The position numbers and the translations under genes are program-made. Shown here piece by piece: positions 44,116-53,534 of a DNA stretch of 64,000 nucleotides; positions within the stretch are counted from its first letter, which is position 1, and each line of letters starts with the position of its first letter. Under the pieces are notes generated by a model. The model was not told the origin of the DNA, searched no databases, and saw nothing but the letters and a program-made list of their open reading frames with translations. Source of the DNA: Chitinophagales bacterium (GTDB lineage Bacteria; Bacteroidota; Bacteroidia; Chitinophagales; UBA10324); NCBI GenBank assembly GCA_025056305.1, contig JANWWJ010000002.1, positions 31,142 through 95,141 of the forward strand, written 5' to 3'.

Positions 44116-45114
44116 CTAATCGTGGCAATCGCTCAGGGTTCCTACCGGCCTGCCCTCCCTCCAGGCCCGATCCATAGCCTCCAATCGTAGCTGCAGTTCT
44201 TGGGGCATGGGCTCATCGGCCAATTCGGCAAGCGATGGCTGGCCGGCATTCACCCAGGCCGTATACCAGAAACTACCGATGCGCAAGATGGCCTGCCGCA
44301 TCCGCCGTTCCTGCATGCGATTCAGCATGTGATGATACGCTGCAGCAAAAGACCGAGAATAGGTGCGTATGCTTTGGTTGTTGCGCATTTCAAAAGTAAA
44401 TTTTTCATCTGACGCAAAGCGCTCCGTAAGCTCACGCTCCAGCGCCAGGACACTGTCTACCATTGAGGCGCTCTCCAGCACCACGTTCCATATTTCCCGC
44501 GAAGGATTGACCACGTAAGTGGCTTTGCCTACGAAGTAATCGTATTCTTCCCCGAACAATTCCGGAATGCGCGATTCCCAGAAGCTGTGAATGCCTCGCT
44601 GATTGGTTTTTTGGCCGTTGTAGTTGCTGGTACAATGCAAGGGTACATGGGCATCGGCAATGTAATGGCCCAGATCGGCCGAATGCGCCAGAATACGCCA
44701 TTTGCTGCGCGCCTTGAAGGCTTCGGTGAGCTGATGCAGCTCAAGCAAAACATGCCATGGTACAATTCCATGTTTTTTTAATGTGTCTTCCGAAAATTTC
44801 TCGACTGCCTCATACCAGTTTCGCGGCAGCGAATCAAAAGGATAATTGCCGTAGCGATCCAAATCGATGTAATGCCGCGGCGCTTCATCCGGATCACTAT
44901 ATCGCCGCTTGTCGGCGTCAACAGCATGTTCACTGATCCAATCGATATGTTTTTTGTAAAAGACCATCATTCCGGGCGGTAAGGTGTATACGGCCACCCG
45001 GTTGATGCGCTTGTGAGCCCAGAAGCCCCAACCGAATGCCAACCAGCTGCCAGCGGCAATAAGCGTCGCAGCTACAAGGCCCCCGGCCAACAACAGTGAT
45101 CGCTGCATCGTCAC
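44116..45114 (-). CDS. Zinc-dependent phospholipase C / S1-P1 nuclease-like protein
   Basis: 332-residue protein with an N-terminal hydrophobic segment (LLLAGGLVAATLIAAGSWLAFG). The mature part starts with WGFWAHKRINRVAVYTLPP, the conserved Trp/His N-terminus of the zinc phospholipase C/P1 nuclease fold. ILAHSADLGHYIADAHVPLHCTSNYNGQ supplies further zinc His and Asp residues. The family acts outside the cytoplasm on phospholipids or nucleic acids; I cannot choose. It is located near DUF502, 34 bases downstream. Confidence 0.88.
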   Translation of the reverse strand: MTMQRSLLLAGGLVAATLIAAGSWLAFGWGFWAHKRINRVAVYTLPPGMMVFYKKHIDWISEHAVDADKRRYSDPDEAPRHYIDLDRYGNYPFDSLPRNWYEAVEKFSEDTLKKHGIVPWHVLLELHQLTEAFKARSKWRILAHSADLGHYIADAHVPLHCTSNYNGQKTNQRGIHSFWESRIPELFGEEYDYFVGKATYVVNPSREIWNVVLESASMVDSVLALERELTERFASDEKFTFEMRNNQSIRTYSRSFAAAYHHMLNRMQERRMRQAILRIGSFWYTAWVNAGQPSLAELADEPMPQELQLRLEAMDRAWREGRPVGTLSDCHD

Positions 45115-45148
45115 GGATCGGCTAAAGCTTTTGGCGTATATACTCTTT

Positions 45149-45739
45149 TCACGGTAAACCGGCCACGCCCCCTGATACGATGAATTTCATCGCATCTGCA
45201 GCATCAAACTTAGGCAAGGGCGTAATGTTTTGGCGCGGAACCAGATAGAGGTTGCCGCTGAAATTGTAGCTGTGCGGAAAATACACCGCCACCATGTCTT
45301 TAATGCCAAGAGATTCCAGATCGCTTTTGGTCACAAACCCCAACTTCTGTACCCCGGCATCAGCAAACAACAGCACCATCACTGGCTCGGTAAACAATTT
45401 TTTATTCTTATCGCCAACAAACGCCGAAATTAGGTCACGTATTGAGGTATACACCAGCTTGGTCAACAAGTTACGGCTCAAGAGCTCTTCCATCCAATCT
45501 CGTAGCAAACGAAACAAAAACAGCTTGGTCAACAAACCTACCAAGGCAATAAGCACCACCAAAATCAAGATGCCAGCTCCCGGAAACAGACGAGGAAATA
45601 CGGCGTCCACTAAAGAGTCAGCCCAATGAAAAAACAAGTAAAGCGCGTAAACCGTAATGAAGATGGGAGCTACAAACAACAAGCCCTGGAAAAAATAATT
45701 CAAAAAAGCTCGGTAAATGGATTTTAAATGCTGACGCAT
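45149..45739 (-). CDS. DUF502 family membrane protein
   Basis: 196-residue protein with two N-terminal membrane helices (GLLFVAPIFITVYALYLFF and AGILILVVLIALVGLLTK) and a C-terminal soluble domain containing FFADAG-like VLLFADAGVQKLGFVTK and AVYFPHSYNFSGNLYLVP. It is a DUF502 member of unknown function, found in many bacteria. It lies upstream of the phospholipase C-like gene on the same strand and is divergent from the acyl-CoA dehydrogenase. Confidence 0.88.
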   Translation of the reverse strand: MRQHLKSIYRAFLNYFFQGLLFVAPIFITVYALYLFFHWADSLVDAVFPRLFPGAGILILVVLIALVGLLTKLFLFRLLRDWMEELLSRNLLTKLVYTSIRDLISAFVGDKNKKLFTEPVMVLLFADAGVQKLGFVTKSDLESLGIKDMVAVYFPHSYNFSGNLYLVPRQNITPLPKFDAADAMKFIVSGGVAGLP

Positions 45740-45845
45740 GGCATTCGGATTTTCAAAGTAAAAATACGAGCACGCCCGCCCTAAGGTCAGGATGAGCCGC
45801 TACAGGCCTTCCCTGATTATCTTGCACGAAAATTCTGTGCAACTC

Positions 45846-47003
45846 ATGCAGTTCCGTTTCAGCGAAGAGCATGAAATGATTCGTCAGGCCGCCCGCGATT
45901 TTGCTCAGAAAGAATTATTGCCGGGCGTCATTGAACGCGATGAACATCAGAAGTTTCCGGAAGAGCAGATTCTGAAGCTGGCCGATCTGGGCTTTTTGGG
46001 TATGATGGTTTCGCCGGAATACGGAGGCGGTGGCATGGACACCATATCCTATGTCTTAGCCATGGAAGAAATCTCCAAAATCGACGCCTCTACTTCGGTC
46101 GTAATGTCGGTAAACAACTCTTTGGTGTGTTGGGGCTTGGAGACATATGGCACTCAAGCTCAGAAGGAAAAATATTTGAAGCCTTTGGCTCGAGGTCGTA
46201 AAGACGGAAAACTATACATCGGTGCCTTTTGCCTGAGCGAACCCGAAGCCGGTAGCGACGCCACCAGTCAGCGTACTTCAGCTGTGGACATGGGTGATTA
46301 CTATCTGCTCAATGGAACTAAAAACTGGATTACCAACGGCGGTACGGCCTCGGTCTATCTGGTGATGGCACAAACCGACCCGGCAAAAAAAAGCAAAGGC
46401 ATCAACGCTTTCATTGTAGAACGCGACACTACAGGAGTGATCGTGGGCGCTAAAGAAAACAAAATGGGCATCCGCGCTAGCGATACACACTCTATTATGT
46501 TTCAAGATGTAATCGTACCAAAGGAAAACCGAATCGGCGAAGATGGCTTTGGGTTCAAGTTTGCCATGAAAACACTGGCCGGTGGACGTATTGGTATTGC
46601 TGCTCAAGCCTTAGGCATTGCCGCAGGTGCATACGAACGGGCACTGGCCTATTCCAAACAGCGTAAAGCTTTTGGTGTGGAAATCAGTCAACATCAGGCC
46701 ATACAATTTAAGCTGGCCGACATGGCAACTGAAATTGAGGCAGCACGTCTGCTTACCTTAAAAGCGGCTTGGGAAAAAGATCATCACCTCGACTATACCC
46801 TGTCGGCATCCATGGCAAAAGTATTTGCCTCAGAAGTTGCAATGCGTGTAACCACCGAAGCCGTTCAAATACACGGGGGCTACGGCTATGTCAAAGAGTA
46901 TCATGTCGAACGGCTCATGCGTGATGCTAAAATCACTCAGATTTACGAGGGGACCTCAGAGGTGCAACGCATCGTCATTTCACGCAGCATTCTAAAACAA
47001 TAA
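45846..47003 (+). CDS. Acyl-CoA dehydrogenase
   Basis: Flavoprotein of about 385 residues. The ATG at 45846 gives the family start MQFRFSEEHEMIRQAARDFA; an in-frame ATG at 45792 would add 18 unrelated residues. FCLSEPEAGSDA (FAD/substrate binding), GIRASDTHSIMFQDV and the catalytic Glu of QIYEGTSEVQRIVI are in place. The last motif suits short-chain or butyryl-CoA dehydrogenases. Convergent with radC, with two bases between stops. Confidence 0.95.
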   Translation: MQFRFSEEHEMIRQAARDFAQKELLPGVIERDEHQKFPEEQILKLADLGFLGMMVSPEYGGGGMDTISYVLAMEEISKIDASTSVVMSVNNSLVCWGLETYGTQAQKEKYLKPLARGRKDGKLYIGAFCLSEPEAGSDATSQRTSAVDMGDYYLLNGTKNWITNGGTASVYLVMAQTDPAKKSKGINAFIVERDTTGVIVGAKENKMGIRASDTHSIMFQDVIVPKENRIGEDGFGFKFAMKTLAGGRIGIAAQALGIAAGAYERALAYSKQRKAFGVEISQHQAIQFKLADMATEIEAARLLTLKAAWEKDHHLDYTLSASMAKVFASEVAMRVTTEAVQIHGGYGYVKEYHVERLMRDAKITQIYEGTSEVQRIVISRSILKQ

Positions 47004-47005
47004 CC

Positions 47006-47722
47006 TCACAGCATGCCCTCGTCGGCAAAGCTATAGTAGCTCTTGTCGGCAATAATCAGATGATCCAAAACCCGAATATCCAGAGTTGCTCCCGCCTGTT
47101 TCATCTTTCGGGTCAACTCCACGTCGGCACCACTGGGTTGGAGGTTTCCTGAAGGATGGTTGTGTACCAGGATGATAGCTGTAGCCTTCAGCTTTAAAGC
47201 CTGTTCAAATACTTTACGCACATCGGCAACGGTGCCGGTAAGGCCACCGATACTTATTTGCTGAACGTCCAATACACGATGATTCTGATTGAGCAGCATG
47301 ATCCAAAACTCTTCATGGGCTTTGTCGCTGAGGTAAGGAGCCAACAGCTCAAAAGCCGACTTGCTGTCCTTGACCTGGCTTTGGCGGCGGGGTGCAGCAG
47401 CCTGACGGCGACGGCCTAGCTCCAGCGCTGCTACTAATGTAATGGCCTTGGTGAGGCCCAGTCCCTTGATTCCAAAGTCCATGAGATCGGTAACAGTCAT
47501 GCGCGCCAGCACATCAAGGTCGTACTCTGCTTTTGACAATAATTGACGGGCTGTATCTACAGCCGTCAGATCTCGTGAGCCTGTGCGCAACAGGATGGCA
47601 ATCAATTCGGTGTCACTCAGAGCAGCAACCCCCTTCGACAGCAATTTTTCTCGGGGTCTATCTTCTTCCGCCCAACTCTTTATACCGCTTTTTACCGCGT
47701 AAGCCGATAACTTTTTGCTCAT
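47006..47722 (-). CDS. radC: RadC-like JAB domain protein
   Basis: 238-residue RadC-family protein. The N-terminal UPF0758-type helix-hairpin-helix is seen at IKGLGLTKAITLVAALELGRR, and the C-terminal JAMM/MPN+ metal site is VHNHPSGNLQPSGADVELTRK with H-x-H and a later Asp. Despite the name, a DNA-repair role is not established. It has the full family length, so there is no sign of a plasmid-type fragment. Confidence 0.93.
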   Translation of the reverse strand: MSKKLSAYAVKSGIKSWAEEDRPREKLLSKGVAALSDTELIAILLRTGSRDLTAVDTARQLLSKAEYDLDVLARMTVTDLMDFGIKGLGLTKAITLVAALELGRRRQAAAPRRQSQVKDSKSAFELLAPYLSDKAHEEFWIMLLNQNHRVLDVQQISIGGLTGTVADVRKVFEQALKLKATAIILVHNHPSGNLQPSGADVELTRKMKQAGATLDIRVLDHLIIADKSYYSFADEGML

Positions 47723-47775
47723 ACGACATAACTCCTATCAGAATAAAAATACGTCAGATCGAGTCGGAAAAGAAA

Positions 47776-47796
47776 AAGCGACCTTTACGGTCGCTT
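47776..47796 (-). terminator. Intrinsic terminator after rpsT
   Basis: An 8-bp perfect stem, AAGCGACC and GGTCGCTT with a five-base loop (TTTAC on the plus strand), lies 27 bases past the rpsT stop. On the minus strand it is followed by the T-rich tract TTTTCTTTTCC. This is the clearest intrinsic terminator in the window. Confidence 0.8.
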
Positions 47797-47823
47797 CACG
47801 AATTTGCCAGCACGAAGGCAACA

Positions 47824-48078
47824 TTATTTCAGCATCGCTAACCGACGCATGAGTTTGCTTTTGAGGTTAGCAGCCTTTTTCCAATGAATAGTTCCTCGCT
47901 TGGCTTGCTTGTCGATCAGTGATATCACTTGAGGGAGTTGCGCTAATGCCTCCTCTTTCTTAGTTGCCTGCCGCAAACGTTTAACGGCATTGCGCATGGT
48001 TTTGCCGTGAAGCCGGTTGCGTAGCCGCCGTTTTGAGGTCTGACGTACGGATTTTTGAGCACTCTTCGTGTTGGCCAT
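47824..48078 (-). CDS. rpsT: Ribosomal protein S20
   Basis: S20 binds 16S rRNA in the small subunit. The ATG at 48078 gives an 84-residue, strongly basic protein starting MANTKSAQKSVRQTSKRRLRN, the normal S20 start; a longer frame to 48126 would add a non-family leader. It is a single-gene unit closed by the terminator at 47776-47796. Confidence 0.96.
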   Translation of the reverse strand: MANTKSAQKSVRQTSKRRLRNRLHGKTMRNAVKRLRQATKKEEALAQLPQVISLIDKQAKRGTIHWKKAANLKSKLMRRLAMLK

Positions 48079-48173
48079 ATTTTGAAACGGGGGGCAAAGA
48101 TAGGCTTTGGCAGCTATTGCTGACAATGCCTACAGCGTCTTTTCTGGTTACTTTCGTGAAAACTCATGCTGTG

Positions 48174-48617
48174 ATGACCGACTTCAGCAAAATCGTCGCC
48201 ATTACCGGCTTGCCGGGACTTTTTGAGTTGATCGCCTCAAGAAACAACGGCGCCATCGTCCGAAACCTGCAGGACGGAAAATCGCAATTCATCCCTGAAC
48301 GCAACCATGCCCTGTTGGCATTAAGCAACATAGCGCTGTTTTTAAACGGGGACAACAGTATTCCTTTACCCGATGTCTTACACCGAATGCATCAGCAGGA
48401 AGAGCAATACCCCGTGCCCGACCCTAAGGCCGAACCGGCCCAACTGCAACAATACCTCGCTCAAATCCTTCCTGATTACGACCGACAGCGCGTGCACCTC
48501 AGCGACATGCGGCGGCTGATGCGCTGGTACCACATTTTGCGGGAAAAGCAAATGATTCCAACCCCCACTGAGCCGCCGGCATCCGAAAACACTCCACCAG
48601 CAGAATCTGCACCTTAA
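48174..48617 (+). CDS. DUF5606 family protein
   Basis: 147-residue protein starting MTDFSKIVAITGLPGLFEL, followed by ASRNNGAIVRNLQDGKSQFI. This beginning is typical of the DUF5606 family of Bacteroidota, of unknown function. The C-terminal tail is Pro/Glu-rich (PTEPPASENTPPAESAP). The stop codon shares the bases TTAA (48614-48617) with the stop of the convergent dnaN. Confidence 0.85.
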   Translation: MTDFSKIVAITGLPGLFELIASRNNGAIVRNLQDGKSQFIPERNHALLALSNIALFLNGDNSIPLPDVLHRMHQQEEQYPVPDPKAEPAQLQQYLAQILPDYDRQRVHLSDMRRLMRWYHILREKQMIPTPTEPPASENTPPAESAP

Positions 48618-49732
48618 CCGCCAATCATGATGGGCATTACCAACATGAGCAGATTTTCGTGCTCTTTCTGAACCGCGGGCATAACCACACAAGCTCGCGA
48701 CGGTGTACTCATGCTCATCACGACCTCTTCTTCATTCAGGGCGTTAAGAATTTCTATAAGAAATTTTCCATTAAAAGAAATCTCCATGGGTTCGCCACTG
48801 TAAGAACAGCTCAGCGTCTCGGTGCCCTCATTGCTAAAGTCCAAATCCCGAGAAGTAATCTGAAGGGATGCACCGGAAAGGGAAAATGTAGTCTGATAAG
48901 AAGATTTGCTGCTCAGAATAGTAAGGCGGCGTAGGGACTGCAACAATTCACCACTACGTATGGATAGTTTATTGGGATTATCCTTCGGGATCACCGCATT
49001 GTAATCAGGATACCGCGCATCAATGAGCCGGCAGATGAGTTGCACATCATTAAAAACAAAAAAGGCGTTGTTGTTGTTGTACGACAAGCGTACCTGCACT
49101 TCTTCACCCGGCAAAGCATGTCCTAAGAGTTGCAAAGCCTTACGGGGGATGATAAAAGAAGCCGGTTTTTGACTTCTCACATCGGAGCGCAGGTAGCGAA
49201 CCAGCCGATGGGCATCGGTGGAAACAAAAACGGTGCCTTCAGGACTTAACTCTACATTGACACCCATCATGGCCGGCCGCATATCATCTGTGCTTACGGC
49301 AAACAGCGTCTTGTCGATGGCATTGGCCAGCACCGTTGAAGCCATCTTGATCTCTTTGGTATCTTCTGCGGTGGGAATGCGTGGAAAATCGTCTCCGTTT
49401 TCACCGGCCAGCCGGTATTTACCCCGCTCGCTGGTGATCTCTACAGAATAGTTTTCCGTGTTGACTTTAACCGTTATCGGTTGTTCTGGAAGCGCCTTTA
49501 GAAACTCCAGAAGCAATCGAGCCGGCACTGCAATGCGCCCACTGCCAGTTCCGTCAACCTCTAAACTGGCCGACATGGATGTCTCTAAATCCGTAGCATA
49601 TGCTGTAAGCATATTGCGGTCAAGCTCCAACAGAAAGTCTTCGAGGATCGGAAGTACGGTGTTTGTGCTTACTACACCGCCAATCAATTGCAGTTTTTTG
49701 TACAGCGCTTCCGACGAAACGATGAACTTCAT
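48614..49732 (-). CDS. dnaN: DNA polymerase III sliding clamp
   Basis: The beta clamp encircles DNA and tethers the replicative polymerase. The 372-residue protein has the typical three-domain pattern starting MKFIVSSEALYKKLQLIGGVVSTNTVLPILEDFLLEL and ending LMLVMPIMIGG. It is not next to dnaA or recF. Its stop shares four bases with that of the DUF5606 gene. Confidence 0.96.
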   Translation of the reverse strand: MKFIVSSEALYKKLQLIGGVVSTNTVLPILEDFLLELDRNMLTAYATDLETSMSASLEVDGTGSGRIAVPARLLLEFLKALPEQPITVKVNTENYSVEITSERGKYRLAGENGDDFPRIPTAEDTKEIKMASTVLANAIDKTLFAVSTDDMRPAMMGVNVELSPEGTVFVSTDAHRLVRYLRSDVRSQKPASFIIPRKALQLLGHALPGEEVQVRLSYNNNNAFFVFNDVQLICRLIDARYPDYNAVIPKDNPNKLSIRSGELLQSLRRLTILSSKSSYQTTFSLSGASLQITSRDLDFSNEGTETLSCSYSGEPMEISFNGKFLIEILNALNEEEVVMSMSTPSRACVVMPAVQKEHENLLMLVMPIMIGG

Positions 49733-49861
49733 GTGTCAATTCGCTGTTGTCCGGCGAAAGATACACCTTTTGAAACAATAGCGAGGTTAACGCTGTGGAA
49801 CCGTCCCTGTCTTCCCTATCTTGTGGCGTGCGTTGAATACATTTGGTGGTCGCCGTTACTG

Positions 49862-51619
49862 ATGAAGAACAATCAATTGTTTCGCCGTAAGCCCTTATCG
49901 CACGTATTGCAACAGGTTGCTAACGGTGAAAGCGAGGCGGGCAGCACAAAGCTGTTGCGTCATCTGAAAGCCAAAGATCTAGTGGCTTTTGGCATAGCAG
50001 CCATCATCGGTGCTGGCGTCTTTAGCACCATTGGAAGTGCCAGTGCGCAGGGGGGACCCGGTGTGGTGTTGCTGTTCATCTTCACTGCCCTGGCTTGCAG
50101 TTTTGCTGCCTTTGCCTATGCCGAGTTTGCCTCAATGGTGCCTGTTTCCGGCAGTGCCTATACCTATTCCTATGTCGCTTTCGGTGAACTGATGGCTTGG
50201 TTTATTGGCTGGGCGCTTATCATGGAGTATTCGGTAGGAAATGTTACGGTAGCCGTTTCATGGTCCGACTATTTTACCACGTTGCTGGAAAAAATCCGAA
50301 TTCCTGGTCTTTGTCCGGAGGGTATTCACCTGCCGGCATGGGCCGGTATGGATTTCTTTTCGGCGCGTCGGGGCTATCAGGAAGCCGCGCAACTGCTGGC
50401 GGCGGGCACCTCTGCATCAGCGCTTACCCCTTTTCAGCAAACCGCATATGAGGCTTGGCAGAGCGCCCCGCGCCTGGCTGGCCTCCGCCTCATCGCTGAT
50501 CTGCCCGCCATCATCATTGTCCTGTTGATTACTCGTCTGATCTATATCGGGATCCGCGAAACGCGCAATGCCAGCAACATTATGGTAGCAATCAAGCTGG
50601 CTGTTGTGATTCTGGTGATTGCTGTCGGCTTCTTTTTCGTTGACACGAGCAACTGGTCACCCTTTCTTCCCAACGGAATCGGAGGCGTATTGGCAGGAGT
50701 CTCTGCCGTCTTCTTTGCCTACATCGGTTTTGATGCCATCAGCACTACTGCCGAGGAGTGTGTGAATCCCGAACGCGACTTGCCACGAGGCATCATTGGA
50801 GCCATAGTAATCTGCACCCTGCTTTATATTCTTGTCGCCTTGGTACTCACCGGCATGGTTTCTTACACCCACCTCGGCGTAGGTGACCCGTTGGCTTTTG
50901 TATTTGAAAAAGTCAATATGCATTGGTTTTCGGGAATCATAGCCGTAAGCGCCGTTGTGGCCATGGCCAGTGTTCTGTTGGTTTTTCAGTTAGGCCAGCC
51001 GCGCATTTGGCTGGCCATGAGCCGTGACGGATTGCTGCCCCAGCGCTTTGCCCGAATTCATCCCCGGTATAAAACGCCCTCCTTTGCCACACTAGCCACC
51101 ATGTGGGCGGTGGTAATTCCCACCTTACTTATTCCCAGCGATGTGGTGCTCGACCTTTGTTCCATGGGTACCTTGTTTGCTTTTGTGTTGGTATGCGGTG
51201 GTGTTCTGGTACTTCAAAATGATCCCAACCGACCGCAAGGACGTTTTCGTACGCCATACATCAATGGCCGCTATGCCATGCCGTTGTTGTTTGCAATCGC
51301 TGCCTTACTCACCTATCGCTACGCCCCGCAATGGTGTTCTGGATTGGTTTCTTGGAATTCCTTTTCAGAATTCTTGCATACGCTGCCGCAATGGATCTTC
51401 CTCATTGTAACCCTGCTGCTCACCGTTTTGTCTTACCGTCATCGGTTGAGTCTTATTCCGGTGCTCGGCCTCATTTTCTGTCTGTACATGATGGTCCAAA
51501 TTCAGGCAAAAAGCTGGCTTGGTTTCTTCATCTGGCTGCTTGCCGGCCTCACCATCTATTTCAGCTACAGTTACCGACACAGCAATCTGCGTTTCAGACC
51601 TCACGAATCAAAGCAGTAA
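49862..51619 (+). CDS. APC-family amino acid permease
   Basis: About 585 residues with some 12-14 membrane helices. Start at ATG 49862; an earlier one would overlap dnaN. The first helix carries the APC motif VAFGIAAIIGAGVFSTIG, and the loop SAVFFAYIGFDAISTTAEECVNPERDLPRGI is typical of the cationic amino acid transporter branch (CAT/YfnA-like). Substrate not assigned. It contains an unusually long soluble loop (about residues 145-215) between helices, with repeats of Ala and Gln. Confidence 0.9.
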   Translation: MKNNQLFRRKPLSHVLQQVANGESEAGSTKLLRHLKAKDLVAFGIAAIIGAGVFSTIGSASAQGGPGVVLLFIFTALACSFAAFAYAEFASMVPVSGSAYTYSYVAFGELMAWFIGWALIMEYSVGNVTVAVSWSDYFTTLLEKIRIPGLCPEGIHLPAWAGMDFFSARRGYQEAAQLLAAGTSASALTPFQQTAYEAWQSAPRLAGLRLIADLPAIIIVLLITRLIYIGIRETRNASNIMVAIKLAVVILVIAVGFFFVDTSNWSPFLPNGIGGVLAGVSAVFFAYIGFDAISTTAEECVNPERDLPRGIIGAIVICTLLYILVALVLTGMVSYTHLGVGDPLAFVFEKVNMHWFSGIIAVSAVVAMASVLLVFQLGQPRIWLAMSRDGLLPQRFARIHPRYKTPSFATLATMWAVVIPTLLIPSDVVLDLCSMGTLFAFVLVCGGVLVLQNDPNRPQGRFRTPYINGRYAMPLLFAIAALLTYRYAPQWCSGLVSWNSFSEFLHTLPQWIFLIVTLLLTVLSYRHRLSLIPVLGLIFCLYMMVQIQAKSWLGFFIWLLAGLTIYFSYSYRHSNLRFRPHESKQ

Positions 51620-51661
51620 CATCGGCAACGGTGTTGAAGCACCCTGTTGACTCACATGCAG

Positions 51662-52717
51662 CTATGAGCTATGTAACAAACCTTGAGTGGCTAGTTGCCC
51701 ACAAGCGGCATCAATATCCCGACCGCGACTACGGCGCAAAGTAGTGGGTATACCGTGTCGTTGTAAAAAATCTTGAAAACGCTGGGTGGTAGCAGCATCG
51801 CTGGCTTCAAAAAATAAACCAGGCACCGGATTGTATTCGATCAAATTAACATGCACCATCGGCACCTGAGCACATAGGCCTACTAGCCTTCGCGCATCTT
51901 CAAGGGTATCGTTGAAATTTGAAAATAAAATATATTCAAAAGAAACGCGGCTGCCCGTATGTTCCTGGTAGTAACGAAGAGCAGAAACGACTGCTGATAA
52001 GTTGTTTTCTTCATTTATGGGCATGATCCGGCTGCGTTGCTCATCTGTTGTGGCATGTAATGACAATGCGAGGCGCACTCGAACGCCATCGTCGGCAAGG
52101 CGGCGCATCAGCTTGGCAATGCCCGCAGTAGAAACCGTAATACGTCGCGGCGAAAGGGCCAAACCTTGCGGCGCAGTCAACACTTGCAAAGAATGCAACA
52201 CCTCTCGATAGTTGAGCAGGGGTTCACCCATCCCCATGTACACAATGTTGTTTAGTTGCCGCCCCAGCCTTTGGGCTTCCTCCCGCAACAGATGTACCTG
52301 GTCAAGAATTTCATCGCTGCGCAGATTCCGCAGCCGCCCCATGCGCCCCGTCGCACAAAACGCACAGGTCAGCGAACAGCCCACCTGTGAAGAAATGCAC
52401 GCCGTCACTCGTTCTTCCGTAACAATGAGTACCCCCTCCACCAACAGCCCTTCATGAGTCCGAAACCGCAGCTTCACCGTACCATCTGATGCCTGTTGCC
52501 GCAGCTCCACCTCCAGAGGTTCTAACGCAAAGTGTTGGTGTAGTTTCTCCCGCAACTTTTGGGGAATATTGCTGAGTTGATGCAGCGAGCGCGCGCCTTT
52601 TTCCCACAACCACTGCTGGAGCTGTCGCAAACGATAAGCAGGTTCCCCTTCGGCAGCCAACCATTGCTGCAGCTCTTCAGGACTTAACTGTCGCAAATGC
52701 TTCTTAGCCGACTGCAC
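51662..52717 (-). CDS. rlmN: 23S rRNA (adenine-2503-C2) methyltransferase
   Basis: RlmN is a radical SAM enzyme methylating A2503 of 23S rRNA and A37 of some tRNAs. The 351-residue product has the cluster motif CSLTCAFCATG (CxxxCxxC) preceded by ISSQVG. YMGMGEPLLNY is the GEP motif, and the methyl-carrying C-terminal Cys lies in DIDAACGQLA. Length is normal. Convergent with the permease; an imperfect hairpin lies in the 42-base gap. Confidence 0.95.
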   Translation of the reverse strand: MQSAKKHLRQLSPEELQQWLAAEGEPAYRLRQLQQWLWEKGARSLHQLSNIPQKLREKLHQHFALEPLEVELRQQASDGTVKLRFRTHEGLLVEGVLIVTEERVTACISSQVGCSLTCAFCATGRMGRLRNLRSDEILDQVHLLREEAQRLGRQLNNIVYMGMGEPLLNYREVLHSLQVLTAPQGLALSPRRITVSTAGIAKLMRRLADDGVRVRLALSLHATTDEQRSRIMPINEENNLSAVVSALRYYQEHTGSRVSFEYILFSNFNDTLEDARRLVGLCAQVPMVHVNLIEYNPVPGLFFEASDAATTQRFQDFLQRHGIPTTLRRSRGRDIDAACGQLATQGLLHSS

Positions 52718-52793
52718 GTTGCGAAATTACCGCCATGCTTTTATCATCCCTGTGCTGACGGTTACTCCGAATGATTAATTTTCGCAACACATC

Positions 52794-53513
52794 ATGCTGG
52801 ATTATCTGCAACCCGAGGAACTGCTGTTTCTGGACATTGAAACTGTTCCGGAACACCCGACATTCCAAAACTTACCTGCGGAGCTTCAGCCCTTATTTTT
52901 AAAAAAAACCGAACGCCTGCGCAACAACAACGAATCCGATGACGAACATTACTTCAACCATGCAGGCATTTATGCCGAATTCGGAAAAGTGGTCTGCATT
53001 TCAATGGCTTACCTTAAAAAAAACAACGATACCTATCAGCTCTTGCTCAAATCTCTGGCTGCTGATGATGAGCGTGTAGTGTTGGAAAATTTTCTTCACA
53101 TCATCACGCAGGAAAAATTTTCTAAAATGAAATTTTGTGGTCACAACATTCGTGAATTCGACATCCCCTTCTTGTGCCGTCGCTTGCTTATTCAGAACAT
53201 GTCGGTGCCGGAAAACCTGGACTTTTCGGGTAAGAAGCCCTGGGAAGTGCCGCTGATAGATACTCTTCAGCTATGGTCGTTCGGAGATAAAAAACATTAT
53301 ACTTCCCTAAAATTGCTGGCCTTGTTGCTTGGCATCGATTCGCCTAAAGAAGAGATGGACGGCAAAGACGTCGGTCGCGTTTATTGGATCGAAAAAAACC
53401 TCCCCCGCATTGTAGAATACTGCGAAAAAGATGTCATCACCGTAGCTCAGCTCGTGCTTCGCTTTAAGAGAATACCCCTTCTGCTTCCTGAGCACATACG
53501 TCGCTCACCTTAA
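52794..53513 (+). CDS. PolB-like 3'-5' exonuclease
   Basis: 239-residue protein with a DEDD exonuclease fold of the kind related to the PolB proofreading domain: LFLDIETVPEHPTF (Asp, Glu), FCGHNIREFDIPFLCRRLL (second Asp) and IVEYCEKDVITVAQLVLRF (last Asp). The C-terminal region matches this small stand-alone family. It is a likely single-strand DNA or RNA exonuclease. Its stop is in frame with the next gene, whose TTG start lies 21 bases on. Confidence 0.88.
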   Translation: MLDYLQPEELLFLDIETVPEHPTFQNLPAELQPLFLKKTERLRNNNESDDEHYFNHAGIYAEFGKVVCISMAYLKKNNDTYQLLLKSLAADDERVVLENFLHIITQEKFSKMKFCGHNIREFDIPFLCRRLLIQNMSVPENLDFSGKKPWEVPLIDTLQLWSFGDKKHYTSLKLLALLLGIDSPKEEMDGKDVGRVYWIEKNLPRIVEYCEKDVITVAQLVLRFKRIPLLLPEHIRRSP

Positions 53514-53534
53514 CTTGGCCAAACGCTTGCTGCC

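Noticed and set aside
51620..51661. Imperfect hairpin between permease and rlmN as bidirectional terminator
   Set aside because: The stem (CAACGGTG with CACC-CT-GTTG) has a two-base bulge and neither side has a T-run.
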